Of a stretch of 64,000 nt of DNA, positions 22,763 through 33,589 are shown piece after piece. The position numbers and the translations under genes are program-made. Within the stretch, counting starts at the first letter, position 1. Each line of letters starts with the position of its first letter. The notes beneath the pieces were generated by a model. It did no database searches. It saw only the letters and a list, made by a program, of their open reading frames with translations, and was not told the origin of the DNA. Origin of the DNA: Tenrec ecaudatus (lineage: Eukaryota > Chordata > Mammalia > Afrosoricida > Tenrecidae); contig NC_134530.1 of NCBI RefSeq assembly GCF_050624435.1, positions 147,228,721 to 147,292,720 on the forward strand, in the 5' to 3' direction.

Positions 22763-23609
22763 ATCCATAAAAAGAAGTACTGCATAAATGCTACAATATG
22801 GGTGAACCTTGAAAGCATTATGCTAAATGAACAAGTCATATGCAAAAGGCCACATATTATATAAATTCCAGTTATCGGTAATGTCCAGAATAGGCAAATC
22901 CACAGAGACAGAATATAGATTAGTGGAATTCTGAGCAAGAATTAGAGGAATGAGGAAATGGAAAACGAATGCTAATGGATACAGGGTTCCTTTGGAGAGT
23001 GAGATGATGTTCTAAATTCTAGAATCTAGAATTAGTGTGATCATTGCATCCCTTTGTGGATATTCATATATTAAAAATGTTTTAAATGTGTGGATTTGAT
23101 GCTACATAAATTATATCTTAATTAAAAAGCAGATAAATTTAAGATTTTCTATTTCTCTAAAAAAATGTCTTCTATTAAGTTGATTCATTGTGTGACTCTT
23201 GATTGGTTTCATCCCCTCTACCTGCTGCCTCCCCTTTTTCCTGCACCCCCACCCTCAGGCCAACATCCATGGTCTTGGATAAAAGTAAATTGCCCACATT
23301 TTGGCTGGACGGCTCATTTCATCAGAGACTTCATACAGAGGCTAGGATGACTAGCGGCATCAAGGAAAAGAAGAAGGAATTGAAAAAGGAGCCAATGGAG
23401 CAGGTGGGAACTGAAGGGCAATTAGGAGAACAGATCCAACACAGCAGACAGCAGAAATTCCTTGGGCTCCTCCTCTCCCAGAAACATCAGGGTTTAGGCA
23501 CAGGACCAGAGAGCTGTTTTCCTGCCAACGACCATTAGGATCTTTATAATATCATCCAAAGGCCACAGTAGCCAAACATTAGGTGAACTCATCCCTAGAG
23601 TAAAAGACG

Positions 23610-23732
23610 AGGCTTTCTACTCCCATGAAGAGTTACAGTCTTGAAAACTCACAGGGGCAGTTCTAAGCTGGCCTATAGGGTCGCCATAAATCATCATCGA
23701 CTCAAGCACAGTGAGTTTTTGGAATTTGATGG
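23610..23732 (+). repeat. AfroSINE-type SINE, 3' half
   Basis: CTTTCTACTCCCATGAAGAG, AACTCACAGGGGCAGTTCTA, TAGGGTCGCCATAAATCATC; the head is missing. Confidence 0.88.
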
Positions 23733-23854
23733 CAGGAACTGGTTCTCTCTGGTGAGGTGTGTGATGTTAGCTGGTGTTGATGATTTCTCAGGCCTTCACA
23801 GCCAGAGGGCTGCATGATCCCCACCTTTGGTTAGAGGATAATCCATAAGACAAT

Positions 23855-24360
23855 TGTGTTAGGCTGAGTTGACTAGAGAAACAAATTCATAGACACTCAC
23901 ATGTGTATAAGAAACAGCTTTATATACAAGAGCAGTTGAATATTGAGAAAACATCCCAGCCCAGTCCAGATCAAGTCCATAAGTCCGACATTAGCCCATA
24001 TGTCTGACAACAATCTATAAAGTCCTCTTCAGGATGATGAAACACATGCAATGACACCGAATGCAGGAAGATCACAGGTCAGTGGGTGGAAAGACTTGTT
24101 TATCCAGTGGTAGTGGAAGCATCTCAGTGCTGGCAGGGGTCTCCATGTGGCTCCTCCAGCTCCAGGGCTCTAGCATAGCTCCATGTGTCTTCTCAACAGG
24201 AATGCCTCACAGGGAATGAGTGTGTGTCCCGCCTCCAGTGAGCTATTTTTCTCCTTAGAACCTCCAAATGAGGTCATCAAGCTGTGGCCTGATTGACAGG
24301 CTAAATGCCACCCCTTCACTCTTAAGTCTCAAATTGACCACAGATTATGTAACTACCACA
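23855..24360 (-). mobile_element. LTR-like interspersed repeat, complete copy
   Basis: On the + strand it runs from TGTTAGGCTGAGTTGACTAG to GATTATGTAACTACCACA, so both strands begin TG and end CA. It carries the common blocks CCATAAGTCCGACATTAGCC, GGTCTCCATGTGGCTCCTCC, and CTTCACTCTTAAGTCTCAAA. The termini suggest an LTR, but no polyadenylation signal better than TATAAA is visible and I cannot name the family. Confidence 0.8.
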
Positions 24361-24529
24361 ATGGTACCCTGCAGTCACTCCATCCTTATCCCATGCGAGT
24401 TGTGCATATGGGTTCAACCACAGATCCCAAGAAAAAAACTAATGCTAAGAAAGATCAAGTACTCATAATGAGTCATCAATACGGTTCTTAAGTTTATACA
24501 CTAGCCCTCTTTTTAAAGCGCACCAATGA

Positions 24530-24565
24530 CATATATATATATGTATATATACACATATATATACA
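24530..24565. repeat. (AT)n/(TATG)n simple repeat
   Basis: Alternating AT and a few GT steps without coding content. Confidence 0.85.
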
Positions 24566-25051
24566 ACTGATTTTTTACAAAGATTCCCAGGCAGCTCTGT
24601 GAAGAATAGTCTTTTTCATCAAACAGTGCTGTGATCATTTGATATCCATATGCCAAAATATAAACTTCAATGCATAGCTCATATGAAAATTAAACCAAAA
24701 TAGACCATAGGTTTGAAAGTATAAAACAGTAAAACATAAGAGAAACATTTTTTGACTTTGGGTTAGGAAAATATTCCTTATATATGGCATCAAAAGCTTA
24801 GTTGATTTTTTTAAGTATATTGGACTGAATCAAAACATAAAAGTTTGTTCCTTAAAAGACAGTGCTGAGAAAATTAAAAGACAAGCCACATACTTAGAGA
24901 TAATCTTTGCTGAGCATATATCTGAGAAAGGTCTCATGTCCAAAATAAACAACTAACTCTCAAAATTCAACATTAAGAAAGAAAAGAGCCAATTTTTTAA
25001 TGAGCTAAAGATTTGAATAAATAGTTCCCCAGAGAAGACAATAAGTACATA

Positions 25052-25569
25052 TGTGTTAGTCCAGATGACTAGCGAAACAAATCCAGAGGCACTCATATAT
25101 GTGTAAGAAAGAACTTTATATCAAGAAGTAATTATGCATCAATAAAGTGTCACAGCTCAGTCCAGATCAAATCCATAAGTTTGATATTAGCCCATAAGTC
25201 CAATATTAGTCCATGAATTCCTCTTCAGACTTACACATCACATGCAATGACATCAAATACAGGAAGATCAGCGACCAGTGGGTGGAAAACCCTGTGGATC
25301 CAATGCCAGTGGACGCCTCTCGGGGCTCTGGCTGCCATTAGTGTTGGCTCCACGTGGCTTGTCAACAGGAAGGTGTAGCAGAGAGCGAGTGTGTCCCACC
25401 TCCAGAGGAAGTTCTAGAAGCCTCCTGAGAAGGAGGACGTTCTAGAAGCCTCCTGAGAAGGCCATGCCACAAGGAGGGATCATTGGACTATGAACTGATT
25501 GACAGGCTAAATTCCACCCCTTCAATCTTCTTTATCAAGTTGACATGAAAGTGTGTAACTACCACCACA
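25052..25569 (-). mobile_element. LTR-like interspersed repeat inside old L1M
   Basis: It starts TGTGTTAGTCCAGATGACTA and ends with GTGTGTAACTACCACCACA; it shares ATAAGTTTGATATTAGCCC, CACATGCAATGACATC and the GTGGGTGGAAA block with the copy at 23.9 kb. It holds a private 28-base tandem duplication at about 25411-25461. Confidence 0.82.
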
Positions 25570-26256
25570 TGAGCAAACAAAAATTGCTGAACATAATTGC
25601 TATTAGGAAATGCAAAAATAAAGCTCAATCCCGCCACGTGACTATTGAAATAGCTAAACCCTAACTGGCCAGCCAGTGTTGACAATGACATCAGACATTA
25701 GAGCATGCGTGTGGTACAACCACTTGGGAAAGCTTGACCATTTTTTCGAAAGTTAAGCATACACCTCCCACATTCTCCAGTATTTAACCCAAAGAAAAGA
25801 ATTGTAAACAAAAAAATTGTAAGGATACATAACCTACGAATTAGGAGAAATTTTGGGACAGCCATGTTAATATGATTTTAATATCACGATATATAAAGAA
25901 CCCTCACAACTCTACAGTAAAAAGACAAACAACACTACCCCCCCCCCAAAAAAAGGGCCAAGAGTGTCAAATAGACATTTATTTCTCCAAAGAAGATTTA
26001 TAAATGGCCAATAAGCACATGAAAAGATGTTTGATGTCATTAGTCACTGAATAAAGGCAATGAAAAAATGCAGAGACCTCACTTCACCCCCACTGGGGTG
26101 GCCATGATGACTATAGAAAGAGAAAACAGTACGTCATGGGTAAGGATGTGGAGAAACTGGGGCCCTCGTCCATGGCTGGTGGGGTTATAAAATGGCACAA
26201 CTACTATGGAAGCAGTTTGGCAGCTTCTCAAAATGCTATCTCTAGTTACCATAGAT

Positions 26257-26436
26257 GGAGCCCTGGTGGCAGAGTGGTTACGCATCAGGCTGCGATCCAC
26301 TTGGTCGGCAGTTCAAAGCCACCAGCAGCTCCACAGGAGAAAGACTGGGCTTTCTATCCCCCATAAACAGTTACAGTCTTGAAAACTCACGGGGGGTTGC
26401 CCTGAGTCAGCACTGACCGGACGGCAGTGAGTGAGA
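26257..26436 (+). repeat. AfroSINE-type SINE, full length
   Basis: GGAGCCCTGGTGGCAGAGTG (A-box region), TCGGCAGTTCAAAGCCACC (B-box region), CACGGGGGGTTGCCCTGAG, and ACGGCAGTGAGTGAG. One of the best preserved copies. It interrupts the L1M. Confidence 0.95.
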
Positions 26437-26780
26437 GTTACTATGTTATTCAGGAAGGCCACTCGTAGGAACCTGCCAACAGGCATGTACACAGGAACCC
26501 AGATGCCTGTCCCCCACTGTCATTTCCATACTATTCACAGTAGTCCAAAGGTGGGAGCAACCTAAATGTACAGCTACAGAAGGTGGGATAAAGAAAATGA
26601 GCTGCATGCATACAATGGATATTATTCAAAAGCCTTGGCACATGCTACCTTATAAGGAAGTCTTAGTTAAATTTGTCACAAAAGGATTCCACTAATATAA
26701 AATATCTAGAATTAATGGTTACCAGGGAAGAAAGGAAAGGGGAAGGGGACAGTCATTGCTACAGGACACCAACCTTCTAT

Positions 26781-26963
26781 TAAAGCCAACCAACTGCTAT
26801 CAAGTCAACTCCCACCCATAGCGACTCTGTGGGACAGAGTTTCTGAGACTGTGAATCTTTACAGAAGCCGACAAGCTCATCTTTCTCCCGTGGAGTGGCT
26901 GATGAGTTCAAACTGCTGGCCTTGTGATTAACAGCCCAACAAATCATAGTCGCCCAGGCTCCG
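26781..26963 (-). repeat. AfroSINE-type SINE, reverse strand
   Basis: CAACTGCTATCAAGTCAACT, CATAGCGACTCTGTGGGACA, TTCAAACTGCTGGCC, and the reversed head GTCGCCCAGGCTCC. Confidence 0.92.
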
Positions 26964-27085
26964 TGGAGCCTTCATTAAAGTGATGGAGATTGCTGCCAAT
27001 GGACATGATGATGATGATAGTCCGACATGATGAAAGTAATGTCATGAACTTATACATGTAAAAATGTTGGAAGGTTTTGTGATAT

Positions 27086-27908
27086 ATTTTTCTTTTCAGA
27101 AACTGGAGTTGAGTTCCCATCGACCTTATTCCTGCCTTCACGGGACTGCGGGAGCGCAGTGTGGGACCACTCCATGGTTGCTCCCATCCCCTCAGGGGCT
27201 TGAGCAGGGAGGGCTGCGGCAGTGGCAGGCAGAGCACGCCGTCTCCATGGGGCACTGCTGACTGGGCACCGAGGGCGCCTGCAGCCATCTGGCCAGGAAC
27301 AGCAGCACTTCGTTCCCCCTGAAAGTTCTCGAGGGCACAACCTGCTCTCCCTTTTCAATCTCTCCTGGGTCCCAGTAGAAGTCAAGGTCAGGCATGACCT
27401 ACCAGGAAGAGCTCCGGGGAGATGGTGTCACGCATGCACACAACTTCCCAGGCCAGCATCCACCACAACAGACCCACGGGGTGAGCCCCTTGTTGCCCAA
27501 GGTGGCAGTGTCCACAGCAGAGAGTGTGACGCAGAGCAATGGTGGGCGGGTCAACGTAGAGACCTCTGTGACTTCCAGAAGCTACCTGACCTAACTAGCG
27601 AAGGTTCCAGAAGTGAAGGAAGTGCCCAGCAACAGGGCCAAGCAGCAAACTTCAGCAGAGCCGGCTGGAGGACAGGACACTGACATGAGCAGGACTTTCA
27701 GCGGCAGCAATGGTCCTAGCTGCCAACAGAAGCTTCTCCCAGGACCACTTCGGGTGGAAGATGTGGAGGCCAACTCTTTTCCATCTCTTGTCCTTTTGTA
27801 GATGCTGCATCTGGAAGTCAAGGTTGGTGCTGCCTAAGTGGGTTCTTGCTGCAAGCACTTGAGAACATCCAAACCCTTCACCTGCAGGGCATCACCGGCT
27901 CCGGGCAT
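27086..27908 (-). pseudogene. RPSA: Processed pseudogene of RPSA (ribosomal protein SA / laminin receptor)
   Basis: RPSA is a small-subunit ribosomal protein also described as the 37/67 kDa laminin receptor. The minus strand from an ATG at 27908-27906 aligns in order with it. [13 protein letters not shown] and [20 protein letters not shown] come from the N-terminal part. VISS-type and AFRE-type regions follow in broken frames. Then come [18 protein letters not shown] and, near the end, EGMGATMEWS. The expected stop just after the final Trp-Ser is CAC (27163-27161). The coding match is about 750 bases against about 885 in the parent, so there are deletions. No introns are present and a 3' UTR-like stretch follows to 27086 with an A-rich remnant. 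Frameshifts and stops make it non-coding. Confidence 0.93.
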
Positions 27909-27939
27909 TGTCTCCTCCTAGTTGCAGTGCCCATGGGCC

Positions 27940-28720
27940 CTCCTCTGGGTACCATGGAACCCTATACCTACCCTTTTGTTTTTATTCATTGTGATTTTGG
28001 TGCATGTTTCCAGGGCAAAGTGGTTTTCAATTCACCGATGGCTACACATTTGGTCCGTGGCATGAGCATCAGTCCCCACAAGGTAACAACACTCTGCCCT
28101 CTTCCATCTGCCCGTCTTTGCTGTCCTTCCCTGCCTCGGACCCTGTCCATGTGATCATTCTGAGGCCTTGGCACTTCCCTCGTGTGGTTCACCTCCGAGG
28201 CTTTGTTTGGCTGAAAGCTGGGCCCTGGGCTGAGCTCCTTTCGGTCCCAAACGGTTCCTAAGGACCGGGTCTTCTCTATTATTTTGGTCTGTCCGGGCCC
28301 TTGCAATGAACCCTTTATAGAGAAGTTGGCAGTGATAGCCAAGCACATCTACTTCTGGTCTCAACGTCATGGAGGTTGGGTCTCAGTCGATTAGTCCCTC
28401 GGACGGTTTCTTTGTCTTTTCTTTTCTTCACTCTTCTTAGCTCCAGACGGAAAGCCGCTAATAGTTGTACCTCAGATGGCTGCTCACAGGTTTATAAGAC
28501 CCCTAGACACCAAGTAGGATGTAGAATATTGTCTTGGTGGTGATATTGTGCCAATTGATCGTAGTGTCTCCTCAGACTATGGACCTGAGCCCCCAGGCCC
28601 AGCGACTCACTCCCTGAAGGTGTTTGGAAATAACTAGTAAGTTTTCATAATTTTGTAGGTTCTACTATATTCCTGGATGTATTTGCAGCATATTCTGATC
28701 TATTCCTACCACAATTTAAA
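27940..28720 (-). mobile_element. Older afrotherian L1 3' UTR fragment
   Basis: The + strand text CAGATGGCTGCTCACAGGTT, then ATAAGACCCCTAGACACCAA and GTAGGATGTAGAATATTG, and further CTCACTCCCTGAAGGTGTTTGG is the reverse of an L1 3' UTR known from elephant-type L1. It is an older subfamily than the L1 tails with TAATAAAATG. Confidence 0.65.
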
Positions 28721-29494
28721 AATTTTAAAAAGAGTAAAAGAGTAAACATCTGAGTTTTATGCGCATGAAGGAAGCGATTGTGGTAGACCTAGACAATGAA
28801 ATGTTTCTGGGTATCGAACAGGATTGTCACCTTGTGCCTCAAGCTTTTCTTGTCTTCTAAGCCAGGCAGCGTTCCTTTGTGGCTCAGTCTCTCCTCTGCC
28901 CTCTCCCCCTGTGGCTCTCTAGAATGTGACCTGTATGGTTTCCACTCTTCCGAAAGCCCCTGATAAGCTATGGCTCGCACTCATTCGTCATTTCATGAGC
29001 CACAAATTTGACTACAGTCAACGAGAGCCCATAGAGAAGCAGCAGTGGACAGAGATGGTGAGGGACCCTAGTCCCTTGGCCCCCCACCTCAGACATTCAA
29101 AGCCCAACCTAGCTTGGTTGACTTCGGCATGTTATAGAAACTCCCCCCGACCTTTATGAAGAATGGACTGCCAACGTACAAAAAATTACTATCAGCTTGT
29201 GATGGAAATGATGAGTGAGTGAAACAGTCCCAGAAAGGGATGGTTCTTCGCCAGAAAATAGCTTTATAAATTACTTTAATCTTTTATTAAGAATCTGGAA
29301 GCAGCACTTAAAATGGTTAGTCATACTTTACAGTATTTTATGGGCAGAAGCCATATACTCTAGTGGCATTAACAGGATTGGCGATTTGAAAAGGCCATGG
29401 GCCTTGCCCCTCAATTACATCAAAGGCTTCCAGCCTCTCTGCTGAGCACTCATCCCATTGCAGTATAATTACGTGTTCAGCTGTCTAGCTCCCC
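28721..29494. other. Unassigned DNA including candidate conserved noncoding element 4
   Basis: No repeat is recognised. The part from about 29210 to 29480 has enhancer-like AT-rich words (AGCTTTATAAATTACTTTAA, TATAATTACGTGTTCAGC) in clean sequence. No coding exon is evident. Confidence 0.35.
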
Positions 29495-29740
29495 AGTCTA
29501 GGAGAAGTCTGGACTCTAGGGCCGGATGATCTGAGCTCAAATCTCCATTGTATCACTTTGACCGAATCACTGTGCAACCTTAAACAGGTTACTTAGCCTC
29601 TCTGTGCCTTGATTTCCTCGTCTTTAAAACAGTAAGTAGAACAGAACGGTACCTTACCTCACAGTCCATTTTAAGGATTAAATATGGCAGGACAGAAAAA
29701 GCGCCTGAAACAGTGTCTGCCCCATCAAAGGTACTGGATA
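29495..29740 (+). repeat. MIR SINE, nearly full length
   Basis: AATCACTGTGCAACCTTAAA, CAGGTTACTTAGCCTCTCTG, TGCCTTGATTTCCTCGTC, and AAGGATTAAATATGGC follow the MIR consensus in order. Confidence 0.92.
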
Positions 29741-30269
29741 AATTAGCGTGATGGATTAACTTGTGAGTCTCCTTCCTCCAGGGCAGAGTTTATATCTTAG
29801 GGACCTGTTCAGGTGTGCTAATTCTCTAGTGCTTCGTGTGTTGCCTGATGAGGTGTGTTCAACCAGGGAGGAAGTAATGAATGAGTAAATGAGTTTTGGC
29901 TCTGCTACTTGGTCCTGGAAGTCGAAACGGCTTTTTCCCCCTGGTATCATAAGAGAATTTTGGTCTGGCTGGTGTGAGGTCCGCACACCGTAATTGTAGC
30001 CGACATCCTCACCCCTATCACAGCTGCCACCACTCAGACTTGGCAGCTATTGGGAATCATGGAGCTGTGACCGGGAGTCACCGGGAAGGGCAGAGGGTGG
30101 TGACAGCCCCTCTTGTATCTGTCTCTCTGCTGGTTGCCATGGTAGAGAGGGGAGGGCCAGACCGACAAACCTGTGGAAGAGAAGTGCAGGCAGGCTGAGC
30201 TACCTGGGGTTCAGGTAGCATTCTTGCCCTCTAGGCCTCCTCTCAACCCAGCACTCAAGGGATTTTGTT

Positions 30270-30640
30270 GAAATCTGGGCTGCATCATGGCCTTCCCCTG
30301 CATAAGTCCCTCCAGTGGTGCCTTACCTTTCTTGAAATAAACCCCAAGTTCTCATAATGGCCTAGGAAGTCATATGTGAGCTAAAAAGTCCTGCTTCTTC
30401 CATTGCATGCCTCCTGGCACACAAAACTCCAGCCACAGAGGCCTTCTTGCGAGTCCTCAAACACATCAAATTGTCTCCTGCTTAGAGTCCGTACTCCCTG
30501 CGCCCTCCCCCTGGTCGGCCCTTCCCCAGTAATTCACAGTTCACACTCTCACTTCATTGCCATCTCTGCTAACAAACACCTCTCAGCAGAGAGGGAAGGA
30601 CTCCACTTTACATGTTGCTTCACCCTGGTACCTAGCCCAA
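30270..30640 (+). mobile_element. L2 LINE fragment
   Basis: CCCTCCAGTGGTGCCTTACC, CTCATAATGGCCTAGGAAGT, ACTCCAGCCACAGAGGCCTT, and the later CTCACTTCATTGCC match the L2 3' region in order. Confidence 0.8.
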
Positions 30641-30689
30641 GGCCTGGTGCAGGTTGCTGGCTCAGCTGCCGTCCAGTCAGCCCCTGACT

Positions 30690-30990
30690 CATGTGGGCTC
30701 CGTTGACAATGGAACAAAATACTACCCAGTTCTTTGCCATCCCCATGATCAGACTGGTGTGAATCATAGGGTTTGGGAAGTAGAGCGCCAGGCCTTTCTT
30801 CCTAGTCCATCTTAGTCTGGCAGTTCCTCTGAAATCCATTTCAGCATCATAGCTACACACAAGCCTCCAATGGCAAGTGAGTGGTAGCTGCTTATGAGGT
30901 GCATTGGCCAGGATTGGAACCATGTTTCCTTCATGAAAGATGAGAATCTGCCACTGACCTATCACTGCCCCACCTAGTGCATCCAAGTAA
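30690..30990 (-). repeat. SINE with a tRNA-Gly-like head
   Basis: The right end is the reverse complement of a tRNA-Gly: TGCATTGGCCAGGATTGGAA, then GAAAGATGAGAATCTGCCAC and ACCTATCACTGC correspond to the B box, anticodon arm and A box of tRNA-Gly. The body (ATGGAACAAAATACTACCC; AGGCCTTTCTTCCTAGTCC) is shared with the copy at 12.1 kb. So this SINE has a tRNA-derived head different from the common AfroSINE. Confidence 0.85.
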
Positions 30991-31149
30991 GACCAAAACT
31001 CACTGCCATTGGGACCATTCTCCTTCAGAGCAATGCTATTGGACCAGGTAAAACTGTCCTATTGGGTTTCTGAGGCCTTAACTCTTTGGAGGTGCAGATG
31101 GCTCATCTCTCTCCCACAGAGTAGTTGGTGGGTTTGAACCACTAACTTC
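30988..31149 (-). repeat. AfroSINE-type SINE, reverse, split by L1 at its right side
   Basis: ACTCACTGCCATTGGGACC, TTGGGTTTCTGAGGCCTTAA, GTGGGTTTGAACCACTAAC. The copy ends at about the L1 target site. Confidence 0.9.
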
Positions 31150-31163
31150 AAGAAATACTTAGG

Positions 31164-31514
31164 CTTTGTGATCGAGTGGTCCCGAAGGGATCAGTTACCA
31201 GGCATCAAAGAACAAAAAATCATATCATTGACTGCACACCTCCATGATAGGATCGCTGAAGACAAATGGGTGCATAAGCAAATGTGGTGAAGAAAGCTGA
31301 TGGTGCCCGGCTATCAAAAGACATAGTGTCTGGGGTCTTAAAGGCTTGAAGGTGAACAAGCGGCCATCTAGCTCAGAAGCAGAAAAGCCCACATGGAAGA
31401 AGCACACCGGCCAGTGTGATCACGAGGTGCCAAGGGACCAGGTATAAGGCATCATGCAAAAAAAAAAAAAAAGATATGTGTGTATGTATATATATATGTG
31501 TGTGTATGTATGTG

Positions 31515-31551
<37 letters not shown>

Positions 31552-32326
31552 CATATTAAATGAAGGGGGAAGTGCAGAGTGGAGACCCAAGGCCAAGTGT
31601 CGGCCAATGGAGATCCCCTCATAGAGGGGTTTAGGAGAGGAGATGGGTTAATTAGGGTGCGAGGTAGTACCGATGAAGAACACAGCTTTTCCCCAGATCT
31701 TGGATGCTTCCTCCCCCCAACTACCATGATCCAAATTCTACCTTGCAGGGCTGGATAGGGCAGAGGCTGTACACTGGTACATATGGGGGCTGGAGGCAGA
31801 GGGAATCCAGGGTGGATGATACCTTCAGGACCAGGGGTGTGAGGGGCGATGCTGGGAGAGTGGAGGGTGAGTGGGTTGGAAAGGGGGAACCGATTACAAG
31901 GATCCACATGTGACCTCCTCCCTGGGAGAGGGACAGCAGAGAAGGGGGAGAAGGGAGACTCCGGATAGAGCAAGATATGACAAAATAACGATGTATAAAT
32001 TACCAAGGGCACATGAGGGAGTGGGGAGAGGGGAGGGAGGGGGAAAAAAAAGAGGACCTGATGCAAAGGGCTTAAGTGGAGAGCAAATGCTTTGAAAATG
32101 ATTAGGGCAAAGAATGTACAGATGTGCTTTATACAATTGATGTATGTATATGTATGGATTGTGATAAGAGTTGTATGAGTCCCTAATAAATGTAAAAAAA
32201 AGAAAAGAGGAGAAAAAAATGATGAGGGCAAAGAATGTACAGATGTGCTTTATACAATTGATGTATGTATATGTATGAACTGTGATAAGAGTTGTATGAG
32301 CCCCTAATAAAATGTTTTTAAAAAAA
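31164..32326 (+). mobile_element. L1 3' end with doubled tail and 14-base target duplication
   Basis: The insertion is flanked by AAGAAATACTTAGG at 31150-31163 and 32327-32340. It holds the L1 3' UTR, an expanded microsatellite at 31475-31552, and two successive tails. The first ends CCCTAATAAATGTAAAAAAA near 32200. After AGAAAAGAGGAGAAAAAAA a second copy of the last 95 or so bases begins, ending CCCCTAATAAAATG near 32317. Long antisense frames here reflect pyrimidine-rich complement, not genes. Confidence 0.95.
31475..31552. repeat. Compound (TATG)n (TG)n (TA)n microsatellite in L1 3' UTR
   Basis: It follows an A13 run. Alternating TGTA blocks lead into about 16 TA steps. Other copies of this L1 lack it, so it expanded after insertion or at its source. 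Confidence 0.93.
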
Positions 32327-32649
32327 AAGAAATACTTAGGAACTGATGAGATTAATATAGCCCCAGGAATCCAGCTTTTGGCTTCTGTTTGTCTCCCAGA
32401 GCCAAGTCCTGCCCAAGAGGAAGTTTCTCCCCAGTGATCAACTATACACAGAGATGACTCCTGGGCCCCAGCAGAATAATGGGGATGAGAGCATATCATT
32501 AGAATAAGGCGAGCAGCGAAGTATGTTGACTTGGGAAATCTCAGGGGTCTTTGATTTGTCAAAACTAATATGCATTTGCCAACATTTTCAAGGAACATGG
32601 CAATGAAGGGGGCATAGAAAGGACAGGCCTATATCACTCATTAGTTTCT

Positions 32650-33095
32650 GCGGAGGTTACATAACTTCATGTCAACTTGAAGATATATATAAGTGTGTGT
32701 GGAGTTTAGGCTGTCAATCGGGTTCCCAGACTGATGGTGACTCCTTGTGGGTGTGGCCATCTCATAAGAAGGGCCCTGGGAACCTCTCCCCACCCCCACT
32801 TCAGCTTTTTGCTGGCAAGCCACTCTGGGACCTGCCAGAGCCCTGGCGATGCATCCACCACCATTGGATCCATGGGACTTTGCACCCACCGGCCTGTGAT
32901 CTCCCTGCATTCTGCATCATTGCATGTGGCTTCCTGAGTCTGAAGAGAGACTTATGGACTAGTGTCAGACTTAAGGACTTGAGTCGGACTTGGCTGGGAT
33001 GTTTTCTTGATACATAATTATCTCTTGATATAAAGCTCTTTCTTACACATATATGAGTGTCTCTGGATTTGTTTCTCTAGTTAACTCAGTTTCCC
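32650..33095 (+). mobile_element. LTR-like interspersed repeat
   Basis: GGAGGTTACATAACTTCATG, ATCTCCCTGCATTCTGCATC, ATATAAAGCTCTTTCTTACA, and TTGTTTCTCTAGTTAACTC mark a + copy of the same family as 41.2 and (reversed) 23.9 and 25.1 kb. Confidence 0.82.
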
Positions 33096-33589
33096 TATGG
33101 TAGGGCTTAAGCCCATATAGTTTAATTAGCTCTTTGAGAGATTTTTAAGTAACCAGTTTAAGACCGGTCCTTGAAAGGTTACTGGGGGTTACTTAGCAAA
33201 GTATGAGGCCACACAGCACCGTGGGAAAGGCGCACAGACAACGTTTCATTCTCCTGTACCCAAGTCAGCTCCTTCTCAACAGCAAAGAACCACACAGAGA
33301 GCCCACCTGGGTTCCAATGATCCTTCAACGATCCCGGTCTTGTGGCACTCACTTCGTCCAAATTCATGTTCAAACGCCGAAAAACTTGAGAACTAAACAC
33401 ACTCTTTCCCATAGAAATCATAGAAAACCATATCATTAGTTCTGAGGCCCCAAAATTACACTTGCAAATTCATTTTTCTAGGGCTTTAACACAGAGTTAA
33501 CCGTCCTAGGTTATGGAAATACCCCCTAACATATCTAAACACAAGAAGCACAATACATTAAATATCAATACACAATACAGTAAATGAAC
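33096..33589. other. Unassigned AT-rich DNA
   Basis: No gene or repeat is recognised between the LTR-like repeat and the Tigger element. Confidence 0.5.

Larger units (their letters stand above)
20600..23130 (+). mobile_element. Old L1M 3' region, interrupted twice
   Basis: The left part (20600-20717) and the right parts (about 22108-22555 and 22765-23130) join into the familiar L1M ORF2 end and 3' region. Landmarks are ATGGCCAATAAACCAATGC, AAGGATATGGAGGAACTGGA, TTCCACTCCTAGCTATATAT, AACCTTGAAAGCATTATGCT, and the end ATTATATCTTAATTAAAA. A younger L1 (-) and a SINE (-) were inserted into it. Confidence 0.88.
24480..27085 (+). mobile_element. Second old L1M 3' region, interrupted three times
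   Basis: The L1M landmarks run in order: AACATAAAAGTTTGTTCC, AAATGGCCAATAAGCACATG, GATGTGGAGAAACTGGGGCC, TGTACACAGGAACCCAGATG, and the terminal ACATGATGAAAGTAATGTC. The interruptions are an LTR-like repeat (25052-25569), a SINE at 26257-26436 (+) and a SINE at 26781-26963 (-). All frames are broken. Confidence 0.85.

Noticed and set aside
30904-30975. Functional tRNA-Gly gene on the minus strand
   Set aside because: The acceptor and anticodon arms carry many mismatches and it is joined to a SINE body; it is the head of a SINE.
31452-32598. Open frames of 259 and 234 codons on the minus strand
   Set aside because: They are antisense to the L1 3' UTR and its microsatellite. Similar antisense frames recur in every copy of that tail (near 6.0, 36.3, 37.6 and 44.4 kb), so the sharing reflects common descent of the repeat, not a gene.
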